From contig NC_054747.1 in NCBI RefSeq assembly GCF_018143015.1, positions 38,231,233 to 38,295,232 of the forward strand: a DNA stretch of 64,000 nt. Direction: 5' to 3'. The DNA is from Lytechinus variegatus. Its lineage: Eukaryota > Echinodermata > Echinoidea > Temnopleuroida > Toxopneustidae. The position numbers and the translations under genes were made by a program. The notes under the pieces were generated by a model, which ran no database searches, had not been told where the DNA came from, and saw only the letters and a program-made list of their open reading frames with translations. How positions within the stretch are numbered: position 1 is the first letter of the stretch; each line of letters begins with the position of its first letter. Of this stretch, positions 35,675 through 46,113 are shown piece by piece.

Positions 35675-35938
35675 TACACTGTAATACACAGAAAATTTAT
35701 AAAATAAAAGAAGTTCCTGCAGCAGAGTCTCGAGAACACCTGTGATCTTACCAGATTGCGTAATCTTACAGAAAATTGGTATTTGGTGCATGGCATCTTA
35801 CAAATTTCCTTAAATAAAATACCCTTTTCCCCTTTTTAAGCAGACCTGTTTTGTGAATTTACAGAATGATTCTGTTATTGCTTTCTGCAAAATCTTCTCT
35901 TTTATTTTCTATAAAATCAGGGACTTTTTAACAGTGTA
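35675..35938. mobile_element. Foldback MITE family 5 (copy 2)
   Basis: It begins TACACTGTAATACACAGAAAAT, shares AAAAGAAGTTCCTGCAGCAGAGTCTCGAGAACACCTG and CCCTTTTCCCCTTTTTAA with 34829-35112, and ends TTTTTAACAGTGTA. The right arm has diverged or been deleted compared with the nested copy. It abuts the next element directly. Confidence 0.75.
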
Positions 35939-36788
35939 GGGGAAGGCGGGGTAAGTTGTGACAGTTTTTGCTTTTTGCATGTTAGAATTGATATGATTAA
36001 TAATCTTGTCGAAATAAGTACCTTGCCTTGAAATTTAATTCTTCTGAAATATTTTCCACCTATATATAACTTTCTATCCCCACACTGAAAGTCATCGTGA
36101 CCTTTGAAAAAAACGATGTCAAATGGCTCAACTTGCCCCATATATGGGGTAAGTTTGAGCCACCTTCTGGGGTAAGTTGAGCCACAAAAACTATGTACAA
36201 AATGTATGAGGGAGAACCAGCATGTCAATTTTTTGTTTAAGTCTTTTCACTTGCTAATTCTCTATAAATACTAACATCCTTAAGAGCAGTCATGTAAATT
36301 TGCTCCTTTCAGCCAGCATTTCAATCGATTTTTATGGTTTGTTTGTTTGTTAAGATACATTACCATAGGAATTACCATGGCTCAACTTGCCCCATGCTGT
36401 TTGGCTCAACTTACCCCAGTCCGAACTTAGTGCGATAATTTTGTATCCACACATTTATTATGCATCCATCATATAAAAGACTATGACAAGAATGAAGATC
36501 CATACCTGGACTAATAATGTTGTTATCATGTTTTTATTATATTTAAAGACGTGTGTGTTTATAAAGCACTTATCTATTTCACACTCTTTTTTACTTTTTT
36601 GGCTGAAATTCATATTTTTCCTCTAAAAAAACTACTTTTTGTTTCAAATTTGAAAACAATGTGGTGGGGTTAGGGGTTATGCTATGGGTCATCAATACAT
36701 GACACCACCACAATGTCTGACTCATTCATTATTGGCCTGGGGCTGGTGGCTCAACTTGCCCCTATGCTCAAATTACCCCGCCTTCCCC
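35939..36788. mobile_element. TA-flanked inverted-repeat element (GGGGAAGGCGGGGTAA), about 850 bp
   Basis: It starts GGGGAAGGCGGGGTAAGTTG and ends AATTACCCCGCCTTCCCC, with TA on both sides (a TA target duplication, as in Tc1/mariner-type elements). Sub-terminal words GGGGTAAGTTGAGCC and GGCTCAACTTGCCCC recur about six times in both orientations. I see no transposase frame, so it is probably non-autonomous. Confidence 0.8.
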
Positions 36789-37314
36789 TATGCATTATAA
36801 TGCTGGTCGCCCTATATTTTACAGGTACATCGTTCGTATCATTAAAAAAAATAAAAACATCAAAATATATCACAGGTATTATTCTTTGTTTGTGTTCTTC
36901 TTAAAGTAGTACGTTGGGGGAAAGTATGATCATCATACTTCACACGTTATACGTGTCGAAAGTATTAAAACATTTTCACGAAGCAAGACAAGAGAGCAGA
37001 AAGAGTTACGATGGACATGAACAAAGTTCAACTTTTTTTGCTTAACCTAAAGCAGGAATTAAGTTTTGGTAGGAAAATGTAGGAAATAATTTTAAGCATT
37101 CAATTCACAGTTAATGGTGACTAAATTCTTAACAAAAGAGCAATTGATATATAGATGATGATAATTATAAGCCTATTTGTTTAATATAAGGAGCGTTCAA
37201 AGTCAAATCAAACACTATATGTATATACAATATATTATGCAAGAGAGCCTACAAATCATTCCTACAAGAACTGTCTTGAACTAGAAATCATCAAATCAAT
37301 TGTTCATTTAAATT

Positions 37315-37562
37315 CTAAATTATGGAGTACGTCCTAGCTCCGTGTCTTGGTTCAAAGTGAGAAACGTCCGCAGTGAGTAATGGCCGGCCAATAGAGCACG
37401 CCCTCTCGTGTGCAATGAACGTAAAGTACGCACAATCTTTGTCACCCACACACAACTTCGCACACCTACTTACTGAGCGCACCGAGTAGGATGATATAAT
37501 GGCTTCATCGTCAATTGTTGCATCGTCAGCTACAAGTTTGAAGGAGGTGGATAGCGTATGGG
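37315..37562 (-). CDS. Gene A terminal exon: PAN/Apple-like domain
   Basis: Acceptor TCCTCACACAG|CC; 248 bases, ending TAG at 37315-37317. No Met opens the frame, so simple open-frame scans starting at Met miss it. It encodes STSFKLVADDATIDDEAIIS, then SYSVRSVSRCAKLCVGDKDC, AYFTFIAHERACSIG, and ends HGARTYSII. The spacing RCxxxC..C.YFTF....AC matches the exons at 45866 and 57834, and the first of these has exactly the same length. The domain label PAN/Apple rests on the Cys spacing and is moderate. Confidence 0.78.
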
Positions 37563-40500
37563 CTGTGTGAGGAAAATATTAAAGTTTAATCATTATTCAT
37601 AATGAGTTTGAAGTAGGCCTACATTCATGGAATATTTTATTAAAAGAATTTCAGTATAACTGAATATCAATAATATTTGTATGTTACCTGTACAATGACA
37701 AAAAATGTATATTTGATATCTAATTTGTCTTTTCTATCTGTCTTTATAAACTGGTATATACACAAGTGCTGCTATGTCTAATCAGGTAATTAGCTTGTTA
37801 ATTTGTTTGATTTATATTGTGATTTATATTTTGATCAATAAAGATTGAAAAAAAAGCAATGCGTGTTCAATAGCTCAGCAAATATACAGAAAAAATGCCC
37901 TTCAAATGATCAAGAACACCTGGAGAGCGTTTCATCAATATTTTCATCCGACAAGTTGTCAGATCTGACATCTTTCCTTGATTCTGATTGGCTGAGAGGC
38001 ACTGTTCCTATGGTAACTGTCGGATAAACTGGTACTTGTCGGATAAAATTTCAGACAAGTCCTTTCATGAAACGCCCCCTGGAAGGTCATTGTCGAAAAG
38101 TGTTGAACCGGAAGCAGTTCGTCCTACATAAGTTTCAAAGCTAACGAAAAATTGCATTTTTTTATGTTGGTCGTTCCGAGTCTAACTGTCCAAGACGGAA
38201 CTGGTGTTTTGATTCACAAATTTTCGAAAATGACTTCATGGATGGTCATTGTCATGAAGGGCGTTTGACAATACATTTTTTATGTTCTTGAAAGCGTTTT
38301 GTCTCCCTCCTTAATACCTTGCCCATCGAACACCTTTTCACAAATGTAGCGATGCGTTAAACCACAGGTACTTTCGTGCCAGTCAAACGCTGGATGACTT
38401 AACCGGAAGCACGAACCACCACTGTCGAACGTGCTCTGAAGTTCATGGAACTTGTTGTAGGTGATTTGTGACCTGTCTAGCCAGCCCACCCTGGCCAATC
38501 CTATCCAATAGTCAGTGTTGTCTTCACGATTCGAGATCAAGAACTGCTCCTCATCCTCGGATTCGATGTACACGAGATGCATTCCAAGGCCTTCACATCT
38601 TGATTTTGAAGCGTTGAAGTCATCAGCGAGCGGAGAGAAGTAATAACAGGACTGGTCATGCATGTACATGTAATCTGGCAACTCCCCCATGAGTGGTGAC
38701 CAATCTGAAGTGGGAAGAAAAAGCATAAAAAGTCAGAATGCCGTTGGCTCAATCCCTGTAACGGATTCATTTCGCTTGAACCAATCCGTTACAAATGTTG
38801 GGCTTTTCGGAGTGTCGCCTCAATTTCAAACAATGAGGAGGCGCGATAGCTCAGTCGGTAGAGCGGGGATTCGTATTCCGTTGACCCGGGTTCGATTCCC
38901 ACTTGGTGCGCTAGTGCCCTTTGGTAAGGCATTAATCATCAGTACTAGGTCCTTCGGAGGGGACCTTAAGCCGTCGGTGTTCTGGTTGCTTGTTTACAAG
39001 CATTCATGCTTTTTTAGCAATCAGGTAAAAAAAATCACAAATCACCAATCATCAACAATAAAAAGTTAATAATGCAAATTAAATTCATTACAACATCGAA
39101 TTTTGAACCCACACCTTATTCCGGCCGTAACATCGAATGAATGACTTTTGCCACTGTGACCATAGTAAGTATTTGTGACTCACAGATACTTTCTATTGAC
39201 AGTCAGGGGCGGGTGGATCCAGGATATTTCGAAGGGGGGCTATTTTCCGAAGGAAAAATTTTACAAGCAAAAAAGGTTTCAACAAACAATTGGATTTCGT
39301 CCACGAAAAAAAAAAATTGACAAGCAAAAAAAAGGTCTTCACTTTCGAAGGGGGGGGGGGGGGGGTGGCAAACTGCTGTTTTAATAGCATTTTTACATTA
39401 CAAATTTTTATTGCGACTCACACAGGGGGGGGGGGTAGGGTACGGGCCTGTTGTGCACCCCCCCCCTGGATCCGCCAGTGGTCACAGTAGCATTATTGGT
39501 ATTCTTTTTCTACTGATTTTTGTATCCAAGACAGAATAATAAATCTATTTTTTTCTCGAACTTGTTAAATTGGTGATATTTATATCGAGATTTGTAAGAG
39601 CAATTAATGAGCAGCATTGATTATTCATGGCATTTTGAACATGTTGAAAAGGAGATCAACTGCACCTCAATGCAACTTTCCTTGATTACTCCATACAATC
39701 CCTCTTGCAACCTTAGGTCTTCTAGTTCATTCTTACTCGCTGTACCACAATCTCATAATTCATGGGGGGGGGGGGTCGATCATTTCAACATGCTGGGCCT
39801 TTCTAATGGAATAAACTGCCAATAGAAATCCGCAATATTTCGTCTCACCACTTTCAAAAGTTCTCTTAAAACCTGGTTATTCACGCAAGCTTTTAGGTAA
39901 TTGTTATTCTCCTCTTTTTAGTAGGTTTTCTTCCTTCCTTCCTTCCTTTCTTTTTCCTTTCCTTTTCTTTTATTTATTGCGCCATGAGCATTTTTTTATG
40001 ATCGATACCGGCGCATTACAAATGTTAATATTATTATTATTATTATCATATGGAACCCCGTATATATTTTTTTTCCAAGGAAGGATTCTTTTCTTCATAC
40101 AAAAGACATGTTATCTACCTCAAGAATCAAGCAAGCGAAAGCATTTCGAAGGGGTATCCCTCTTTAAACATGCTAAAGAAAGAAAGAAAGAAAGGAAAAA
40201 TAACAGGGTGTTCTTCCTACCAATCTAATGTGGCACGTGGAGCTAAAACCGAACCCAGATTGTACCATTACGATAGACGAGAGTATGTTTTTCTGGATAC
40301 TAGTATCAAAACATCTCTCTTTCAACATATACTTTAGCTCAGGGATTCTCAAATGGTGGCACGCGCGCCACTTGCGGCGCACCGAGCCTTCCGGAGTGGC
40401 GTGTGGGAACCGGTATAGAAAAAGAAACAAGTGGAATGCCTCTGGCCGTCCCACCTGCATCACGCGATTCAACATAGCAGCAGTGCTGACTTTGAAACCT

Positions 40501-42479
40501 ACTATAACTCGCACAAGATGTTCAGTGATACTTGGTTACTCTTATTTCCACGTTTTATGAACTTGACCAATACACTTACAGAGATAGGATGGTAATTCAA
40601 CAAATACCCCCAATGTGGCCAAAATTCATTGACCTCACATGACGTTTGACCTTGATCATGTGACCTGAAACTTGCACAGGATATTCAGTGATACTTGATT
40701 ACTCTTATGTCCAAGTTTCATGAATCAGATCCAAATACTTTTAAAGTTTTTATTGTAATCCATCAGAAACCCCCAAATCGGCCAAGGTTCATTGACCCTA
40801 AATGACCTTTGACCTTGATCATGTGACGTGAAACTCATGCAGGATGTTTGGCGATACTTGATTAGGCTTATGTCCAAGTTTAATGAACTAGGTCCATATA
40901 TTTTCTAAGCTATGATGACATTTCAAAAACTTAACCTCAGGTTAAGATTTTGATGTCGATTCCCCCAACATGGTCTAAGTTCATTGACCCTAAATGACCT
41001 TTGAAACATAATAATTAGCACTAATTTGAGCACGTAACTTATCATTAAAAAAAAATGAATTGTGTAGTATGTTGGTATTTTTATATCTTCTGTTGATTGA
41101 GAACCCCTCTCGGCCATTTAAAAGGCTTTCTGCTCTTCAGGTGGTCCTGCACCCCCCCCCATACCACAATGTTTCGCTCTTCACGTGTTGGATAGTGGAG
41201 CAGTCCAGATTCTCAACAAGAAATTTGGCGCTTTAACAAAATTAATTGAGAATGGCTGCTTTAGCTATTGCTTAAAAAAGACAACGGAAACAGTGTAAAC
41301 GACATTTGCATTGCTTACCACATTCCACTTCACAGATAAATTTGAATTGATCGGAACAAGTATCATCATGCCAATTATTCTTGTTGGCTCTTAGCCTGAA
41401 GCACCTTCCGCCGTCATCAAGAGCCTTGTTGATTGCTGGAAAGTTAATATACGACAGACGAGAACCATTTAACCATGAGAACCCTGATAGACCTATCCAG
41501 TAATCTTCGGTACTTCTCTTCGTGATCTCTTTGACAAGAAACGCCTGCTCGTCAGAAGATTGGATGGAAACCAAGTGCATTCCATGATCTTTACAAAATA
41601 GATTCGATGTCTTAAAATTTGATTGGATGTTTGAGAAGAAGTAGCAAGACCCGTTGTGCACGATGTACCCATTTCCACTACATTCGGCATCTGATCAAAA
41701 ATAAAATCACACATAAAGATTTGTATGGTATGGGGAGCCGAAACACTGAGCAGGATATCTATAATGTCTCATGTACATGGATTTCCGAATAACGTGGAGC
41801 GTTGTGACCCAGTGGATTAGTCTTCGGACTTTCAAACAGAGGGTCGTGGGTTCGAATCCCAGCCATGGCGTAATTTCCTTCGGCAAGAAATTTATCCACA
41901 TTGGGCTGCACTCGACCCAAGTGAGGTGAATGGGTACCCGGTAGGATTTATTCCTTGAATGCTTTAGCGCCTATATGGCCGCTCAGCTACAGCCGGGGTA
42001 ATAATAATATGCCAAGTATATTTCAGCGCCTTGAGCACATAATCAATGTGGATTTGGCGCTTTAGAAATACTCTATATTATTATTATCATAACAGTGACT
42101 ACAGTATACTGCTTTATTACTGTTTCCTTTTTCTTTTCTTATAGTAATAGAATATAAGGCAATCTTATTGTTTATAATAACACCGACGAAATAACAGCAT
42201 ATCAATAAGAGCAGTACCAGCATATCAGTAATAGCAGAAGCATTTTTAGTGTTTGTGGTATAATGAAGATCATTAGAAGTGTACAAGCAGAAGTGGAAAT
42301 AGAAATGGTAAAATTAGACTACTACTTAAACAACAACTACTACAACAACAACAACAACTACTACTACTACTACTACTCCTACAACTAGTAGTGGAATTAC
42401 CTTGTGCATTTACTTGCTGATAAAAAGATGAGAAATGTTGGGTGATAAGAACCGTGAAAATACAAAATATAACATCCAT
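37315..42479 (-). CDS. Gene A: secreted two-CTLD protein with PAN/Apple-like C-terminus
   Basis: Predicted minus-strand CDS: 42479-42401 (signal peptide), 41690-41319 (CTLD 1), 38704-38318 (CTLD 2), 37562-37315 (PAN-like, stop TAG). The sum is 1086 bases, 361 residues plus stop, all joins in phase 1. The ATG follows its acceptor directly, so at least one 5' UTR exon lies upstream. The signal peptide starts MDVIFCIFTVLI. Each CTLD shows the family landmarks GMHLV, WIGL and a terminal ICE. PAN/Apple domains usually mediate protein or carbohydrate contacts. The product is expected to be secreted, possibly for microbe recognition or surface binding; that role is inference. Extra small exons cannot be excluded. 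Confidence 0.75.
37922..38090. mobile_element. MITE family 2 (copy 2, opposite orientation)
   Basis: It begins GGAGAGCGTTTCATCAATATTTTCATCCGACAAG and ends TCCTTTCATGAAACGCCCCCT. This is the reverse complement of 2064-2221 with small differences. It sits in the last intron of gene A, between CTLD 2 and the PAN exon. Confidence 0.8.
38318..38704 (-). CDS. Gene A exon: CTLD 2
   Basis: Acceptor CCCACTTCAG|AT and donor GGGCAAG|GTATTA; 387 bases. Landmarks: QSCYYFS, GMHLVYIESE, DYWIGLAR, SCFRLS, WHESTC, RYICEK. The first hairpin cysteine is missing and the N-terminus is about 10 residues longer than in the sister domains. The donor is weaker than in the other exons. Confidence 0.86.
38836..39063 (+). 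mobile_element. tRNA-derived SINE, family 4
   Basis: The head GGCGCGATAGCTCAGTCGGTAGAGCGGGGATTCGTATTCCGTTGACCCGGGTTCGATTCCC shows clear A and B boxes. The body (TTGGTAAGGCATTAATCATCAG..GGGGACCTTAAGCCGTCGG) and the AATAAAAAG-type tail show it is a retroposon. It lies in gene A between the CTLD exons, antisense to the gene. Confidence 0.75.
39202..39482. mobile_element. Foldback element with GGCGGATCC ends and G/C runs
   Basis: The ends GTCAGGGGCGGGTGGATCCAGG and CCTGGATCCGCCAGTGGTCAC are inverted repeats. The interior has AAAATTTTACAAGCAAAAAAGG and long G runs. The elements at 45041-45225 and 58881-58984 are built similarly. Confidence 0.65.
40338..41110. mobile_element. Possible hAT-type element carrying an ancient dispersed tandem repeat
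   Basis: The left edge CTCAGGGATTCTCAAATGGTGGCACGC and the right edge TTGATTGAGAACCCCTC resemble hAT ends. Between them are three tandem units of about 164 bases starting near 40511, 40674 and 40839, with words GTTCAGTGATACTTGATTACTC, TATGTCCAAGTTTCATGAA and TGACCTTTGACCTTGATCATGTGACC. The tandem repeat is certain; the hAT link is tentative. Confidence 0.55.
41319..41690 (-). CDS. Gene A exon: CTLD 1
   Basis: Acceptor TTTTTGATCAG|AT and donor AATGTG|GTAAGC; 372 bases. It carries all six long-form CTLD cysteines (AEC/GSC hairpin, LFC, RCF, DTC, ICE), plus GMHLVSI, DYWIGLSG, and WHDDTC in place of the WND calcium motif. There is no EPN or QPD, so classic Ca-dependent sugar binding is not supported. 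Confidence 0.88.
41794..42090 (+). mobile_element. tRNA-derived SINE, family 1 (copy in gene A intron 1)
   Basis: GTGGAGCGTTGTGACCCAGTGG, GGTTCGAATCCCAGCC, then CTGCACTCGACCCAAGTGAGGTGAATGGGTACCCGG, ending in ATT repeats. It is antisense to gene A. Confidence 0.85.
42401..42479 (-). CDS. Gene A exon: signal peptide
   Basis: Acceptor CATTTTCAG lies immediately before the ATG. The exon encodes MDVIFCIFTVLITQHFSSFY, then QQVNAQ, and donor AAG|GTAATT follows, phase 1. The layout is the same as the gene B signal exon (55188-55260). Confidence 0.7.
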
Positions 42480-44160
42480 CTGAAAATGAATCATACAGAT
42501 ACAATACAGTGTTGTTAAATTCATTTGTCATTAGATTGCACCGTGATCTTGTCTTCACTAGAACAATTCAATGGGCTTTTCTCTGCTGTTTTTTATGTCT
42601 TGTTGATGTTCGCAATCATGTACATCAATTATTATAAATGAATTGTGATCCTAATAATTTGTTTTATTAACCTACAATGTCGGCATCCTAGAACCCATCC
42701 ACGTAAAACAGATTTTTATTATTTTTGTTCTTCCATCATGTCCATTCTCTGTCACTGACTCTATATGGCTGTTCTTCTATATAACCTTGTTCAAAATATA
42801 TAGTAATTGGTAAATGGCGTAACAGTTCTCAAAATGTGTTACAACAAATTTGTGAAATCTTACACGCTCAAGAAAAGCCTGTACACCGTACTATATTCAT
42901 CTCAACATTCATTTCAGAATGATCAAACTAACACTAAAAACACTAACACTAATAAGCAGATTATTAAAAAACACAGATTTATTACTTTTTCGTACTAGAA
43001 ACATTCTAAAAAATTGAAAACGTCGCGTAGGAATGCTCGTTGTCGCTTTAACAATCTATCAGCGAAAACGCAAAGCGATTTGTTACAGCTACTATTTATC
43101 TTCAGTGTAAGTTGTATGTGAACCATTTTTTCCCTTCTAAAAGAGAAACAAACAGAGAATTATACCCTTTCGAATATTTTCTCAGATTTTAACTATCCCT
43201 TGAAAGCATATATTTCAGACAACCTACTAATATTTTCATAACGTTACTGAACATCCAAGACTATATACAAAATATATCAAATAACGAATGTTAGCATAAA
43301 TATCTTTAAAAACCATTTTTCCTCACTATTTACTTACCTTTCACACTTGACTGGCCTGGCTGAAATGTCTTCAACTTGTCGATCCGACAGAGATATGAGA
43401 CGCTTTACCTTGGTAATAATATGCGATATTCAGAGGTTTTTACTAAAGTCAATCTACATCGTGTTCTCGTTCGTGTGACAAGAGATTATTTTTTTGCTAA
43501 ACTTATTCATTATAAGCATTGTAATAAAGACATTTTGAGAGTTGAGCACAATAGCTATACTGACAGGCATAAACGTTTTATTAATTACTCAATCTCATAT
43601 CCCGTTATTACTTACTGACAAATCTGTAGGAGAGAAATGTTGCATGGAATATGATTTATTAACAATTAATATTGGTGATAAGGATAACGCCACATTCATT
43701 GAAAATGCATTTCTGCCGTACTTTGACAAAAGGGAACAAGTTCCAAAATATAATTTGTTGTAAATTAGCAATAAATGTTTGTCACTTACATAGGCGTCAT
43801 TGCAATTTAACAACATATTTTCGTCAATATCTTTCCATAGAACGATCATTTCTTGCCCAAATTTTGCCTGAACGTGCAACATACAAAGGGGTGTCAGAAA
43901 CAACAATAACTCAAATTTGACAGATCTGTCAATTGCTTCCTTTTGCCAAAGTTGGGCAGATTTTCTCAATATATTGATGTTCTGTCAAATGACATGAAAT
44001 AAATGAATTTTTTAGATGTTGTCAGCTCTTGAATTTGACGTGACTGTATCTTTGATTGCCATTGGAAAAACGGAATTGTGTCATTACTTTCATAAAATGC
44101 ACCACATTATTGCCTTTGCCATGATTGCTAATCGCATAAAGTTATTGGCAATATCACTGT
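42480..44160. other. Upstream flank of gene A (5' UTR/promoter expected)
   Basis: The 5' UTR exon of gene A should lie here on the minus strand. One candidate donor is GTGAAAG|GTAAGT, with the exon ending at 43338, but I cannot define the exon start or a TATA box. No other gene is supportable. Confidence 0.3.
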
Positions 44161-44162
44161 CA

Positions 44163-44692
44163 TATTCCGCATACATTCGTAATTCCGAAGCTCGTTATTC
44201 CGAAGGTTCGGATATTCCGAAGGTTCGCTATTCCGAAGGTTCGTATTTCCGAAGGTTCGTAATTCCGAAAGATCGTAAGTCAAAAAACGAAATGAGGTTC
44301 GTAATTCCGAAGGTTCGTTAGTCCGAAAACAAAGTGAGGTTCCTAATTCCGATGGTTCGTTAATCCGAAAACGAAATGAGGTTCGTAATTCCGAAGGTTC
44401 GTTAGTCCGAAATTGTAATGATTAACTAACCTTATTGCGTTTTCGGACTAACGAGCCTTCTGAACAACGAACCTTATTTCGTTTTCGGATTAACGAACCT
44501 TTGGAACATCGATCCTTATTTCGTTTTAAGATTATCGAACCTTCGGAATAACGCCACAAATATTCGGATTAACGAACCCTTTTACGTTTTCGGATTAACG
44601 AACATGGAGGTATAGGCACTTTACGTGTTTCGGTATTACGATTCTTCGTAATAAAGAATCTTCGGAATTACGAACCTTCGGAATGACGAAGT
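44163..44692. repeat. Foldback array of TTCGTAATTCCGAAGG words
   Basis: About 16-28-base units (GGTTCGTAATTCCGAA, AAACGAAATGA) are repeated on the left, and their complements (CGAACCTTCGGAATAACG, CGTTTTCGGATTAACGAAC) on the right of a centre near 44425. The result is a large imperfect hairpin made of short repeats, typical of a foldback transposon with repetitive arms. Confidence 0.8.
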
Positions 44693-45040
44693 TTAACCGT
44701 CATATTGTATCATTAAGAGCCTAATCCAGCAAAAAATATTTTTTTTTCTCTTTTTCACAATTCCGAAGATCTCCCAAACTCACTGTTGTCTTGGCGCTCC
44801 TTTTTCTTTCTTTTAAACGATCATTTATGTGCTGTCCAAACCGGGAGGGTTCGTTTTTGTTGTTACGTTATCAACATTGATTACGAACTGAAGAAATGTA
44901 AAAAAATTATAGCAGCTTTGACACAAGATTCTTGATTAAATATACTGGATACTGATTGTTTCTTATTATTATTCATTGTTTGTTATATCATTGTTTATCT
45001 AAAGGGTAGCCCATTCAACAACGTTTGATCTCACTTGGAG

Positions 45041-45225
45041 CCATAGGCAGTGGAAGCAGGGGGGGGGGGGGACGTGTCCCCCTAAACTTTTTTTGCTTGT
45101 CAATTTTTCTCCTGCGTCCCCCCTATAATTTGTGGTTGATAACCCTTTTTTTTGCTTGCTTGTAAAAATATTGTGTGGTGGCTCCCCCCCAAAAAAAAAT
45201 TGTTTTGGCTTCCACCGCCAATGCA
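45041..45225. mobile_element. Foldback element with G/C-run ends
   Basis: Left CCATAGGCAGTGGAAGCAGGGGGGG and right CCCCCCC..TTTTGGCTTCCACCGCCAATGCA are inverted. The centre has TTTTTTTGCTTGTCAATTTTT-type T runs, as in the element at 39202. Confidence 0.6.
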
Positions 45226-45865
45226 TGGACGGTCTATCTGCATGAAGAAAAAAAAACATTCAAAATGACATGTGTCAACAATGCGGACTGCGAAGACAGC
45301 AATGATAAACATTGCAAAATTAGAGCGATTATTTCAACGGTATTCAAACATTCAAATATATATATTGAACAAAGTAGTAAGTGCCAGCGAATGATTCTTA
45401 TGTAACTGTATTGGGCTAAATTAGTGTCAAGCATGACAACTGGAACAATACAAATGATGAATTTTAGCTTTGAATTCATTCATTGCTTGATTTTATTTCT
45501 CTCAAACGTTAGTTTGGAAAAGAAGCCAACTACACCGAAGGGGAAATGATATTGGTTCATGTTAGGACTTCTTACTGTTTTGAGTTATCAAAAAATGAAA
45601 TGGAGTGTCATTGCTGGAATACAAGACAGGCATAGTGATAATTGAGGCATTTCGCTAGACTAAGGACCTTTACACCGACTAAAGCTGACAATTCGAAACG
45701 TCTAATATAAATGTACATCATAGATCATTTAGTGTGTTCTACCAAGGCTGCAGCATGCGTTCTTATTCGTTGCCCACTTCAGAAATTATTTGACCTAAAA
45801 CTTGATCTTGTTCGACTTGTACTTCTTAAAATTGAATCTTGCTTGTATCATTAGTCCCTTTAAAT

Positions 45866-46113
45866 CTACACTTTCGAATATGTTCGAGCCCCTTGCATCG
45901 GCTCATAGTTCACTTCGTCACCAGTCTCGCAAGCAACAGCAAGTAAGCACGCCCTCTCTTGTTCGATGAAGGTGAAGCAGGAACAACACTCTTCAGCAAG
46001 GCATTGTCTAGCGCATCGACTGACTGATGATACACGGTGTGAAGCAAGCACATGACGTTCCTTGAGAATAGAGTCATCAGCAACAAGTTTGATGGACATT
46101 GATCTACCGTGGC
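45866..46113 (-). CDS. Gene B terminal exon: PAN/Apple-like domain
   Basis: Acceptor CTTGTTCAG|GC; 248 bases to TAG. It encodes [20 protein letters not shown], then [36 protein letters not shown], and ends GARTYSKV. It has the same start (IKLVADD) and end (GARTYS) as the gene A exon, with two more cysteines. The frame is also open upstream of the acceptor, but that part (MPSLEFCNN..) is intron. Confidence 0.8.

Noticed and set aside
38838-38912. tRNA-like GCGCGATAGCTCAGTCGGTAGAGC sequence
   Set aside because: It looks closer to a real tRNA than the others, but the 3' half runs into a SINE body, and the anticodon arm and acceptor pairing are poor.
43595-43969. 124-codon open frame on minus upstream of gene A
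   Set aside because: The overlapping plus strand is open as well; no domain or splice support.
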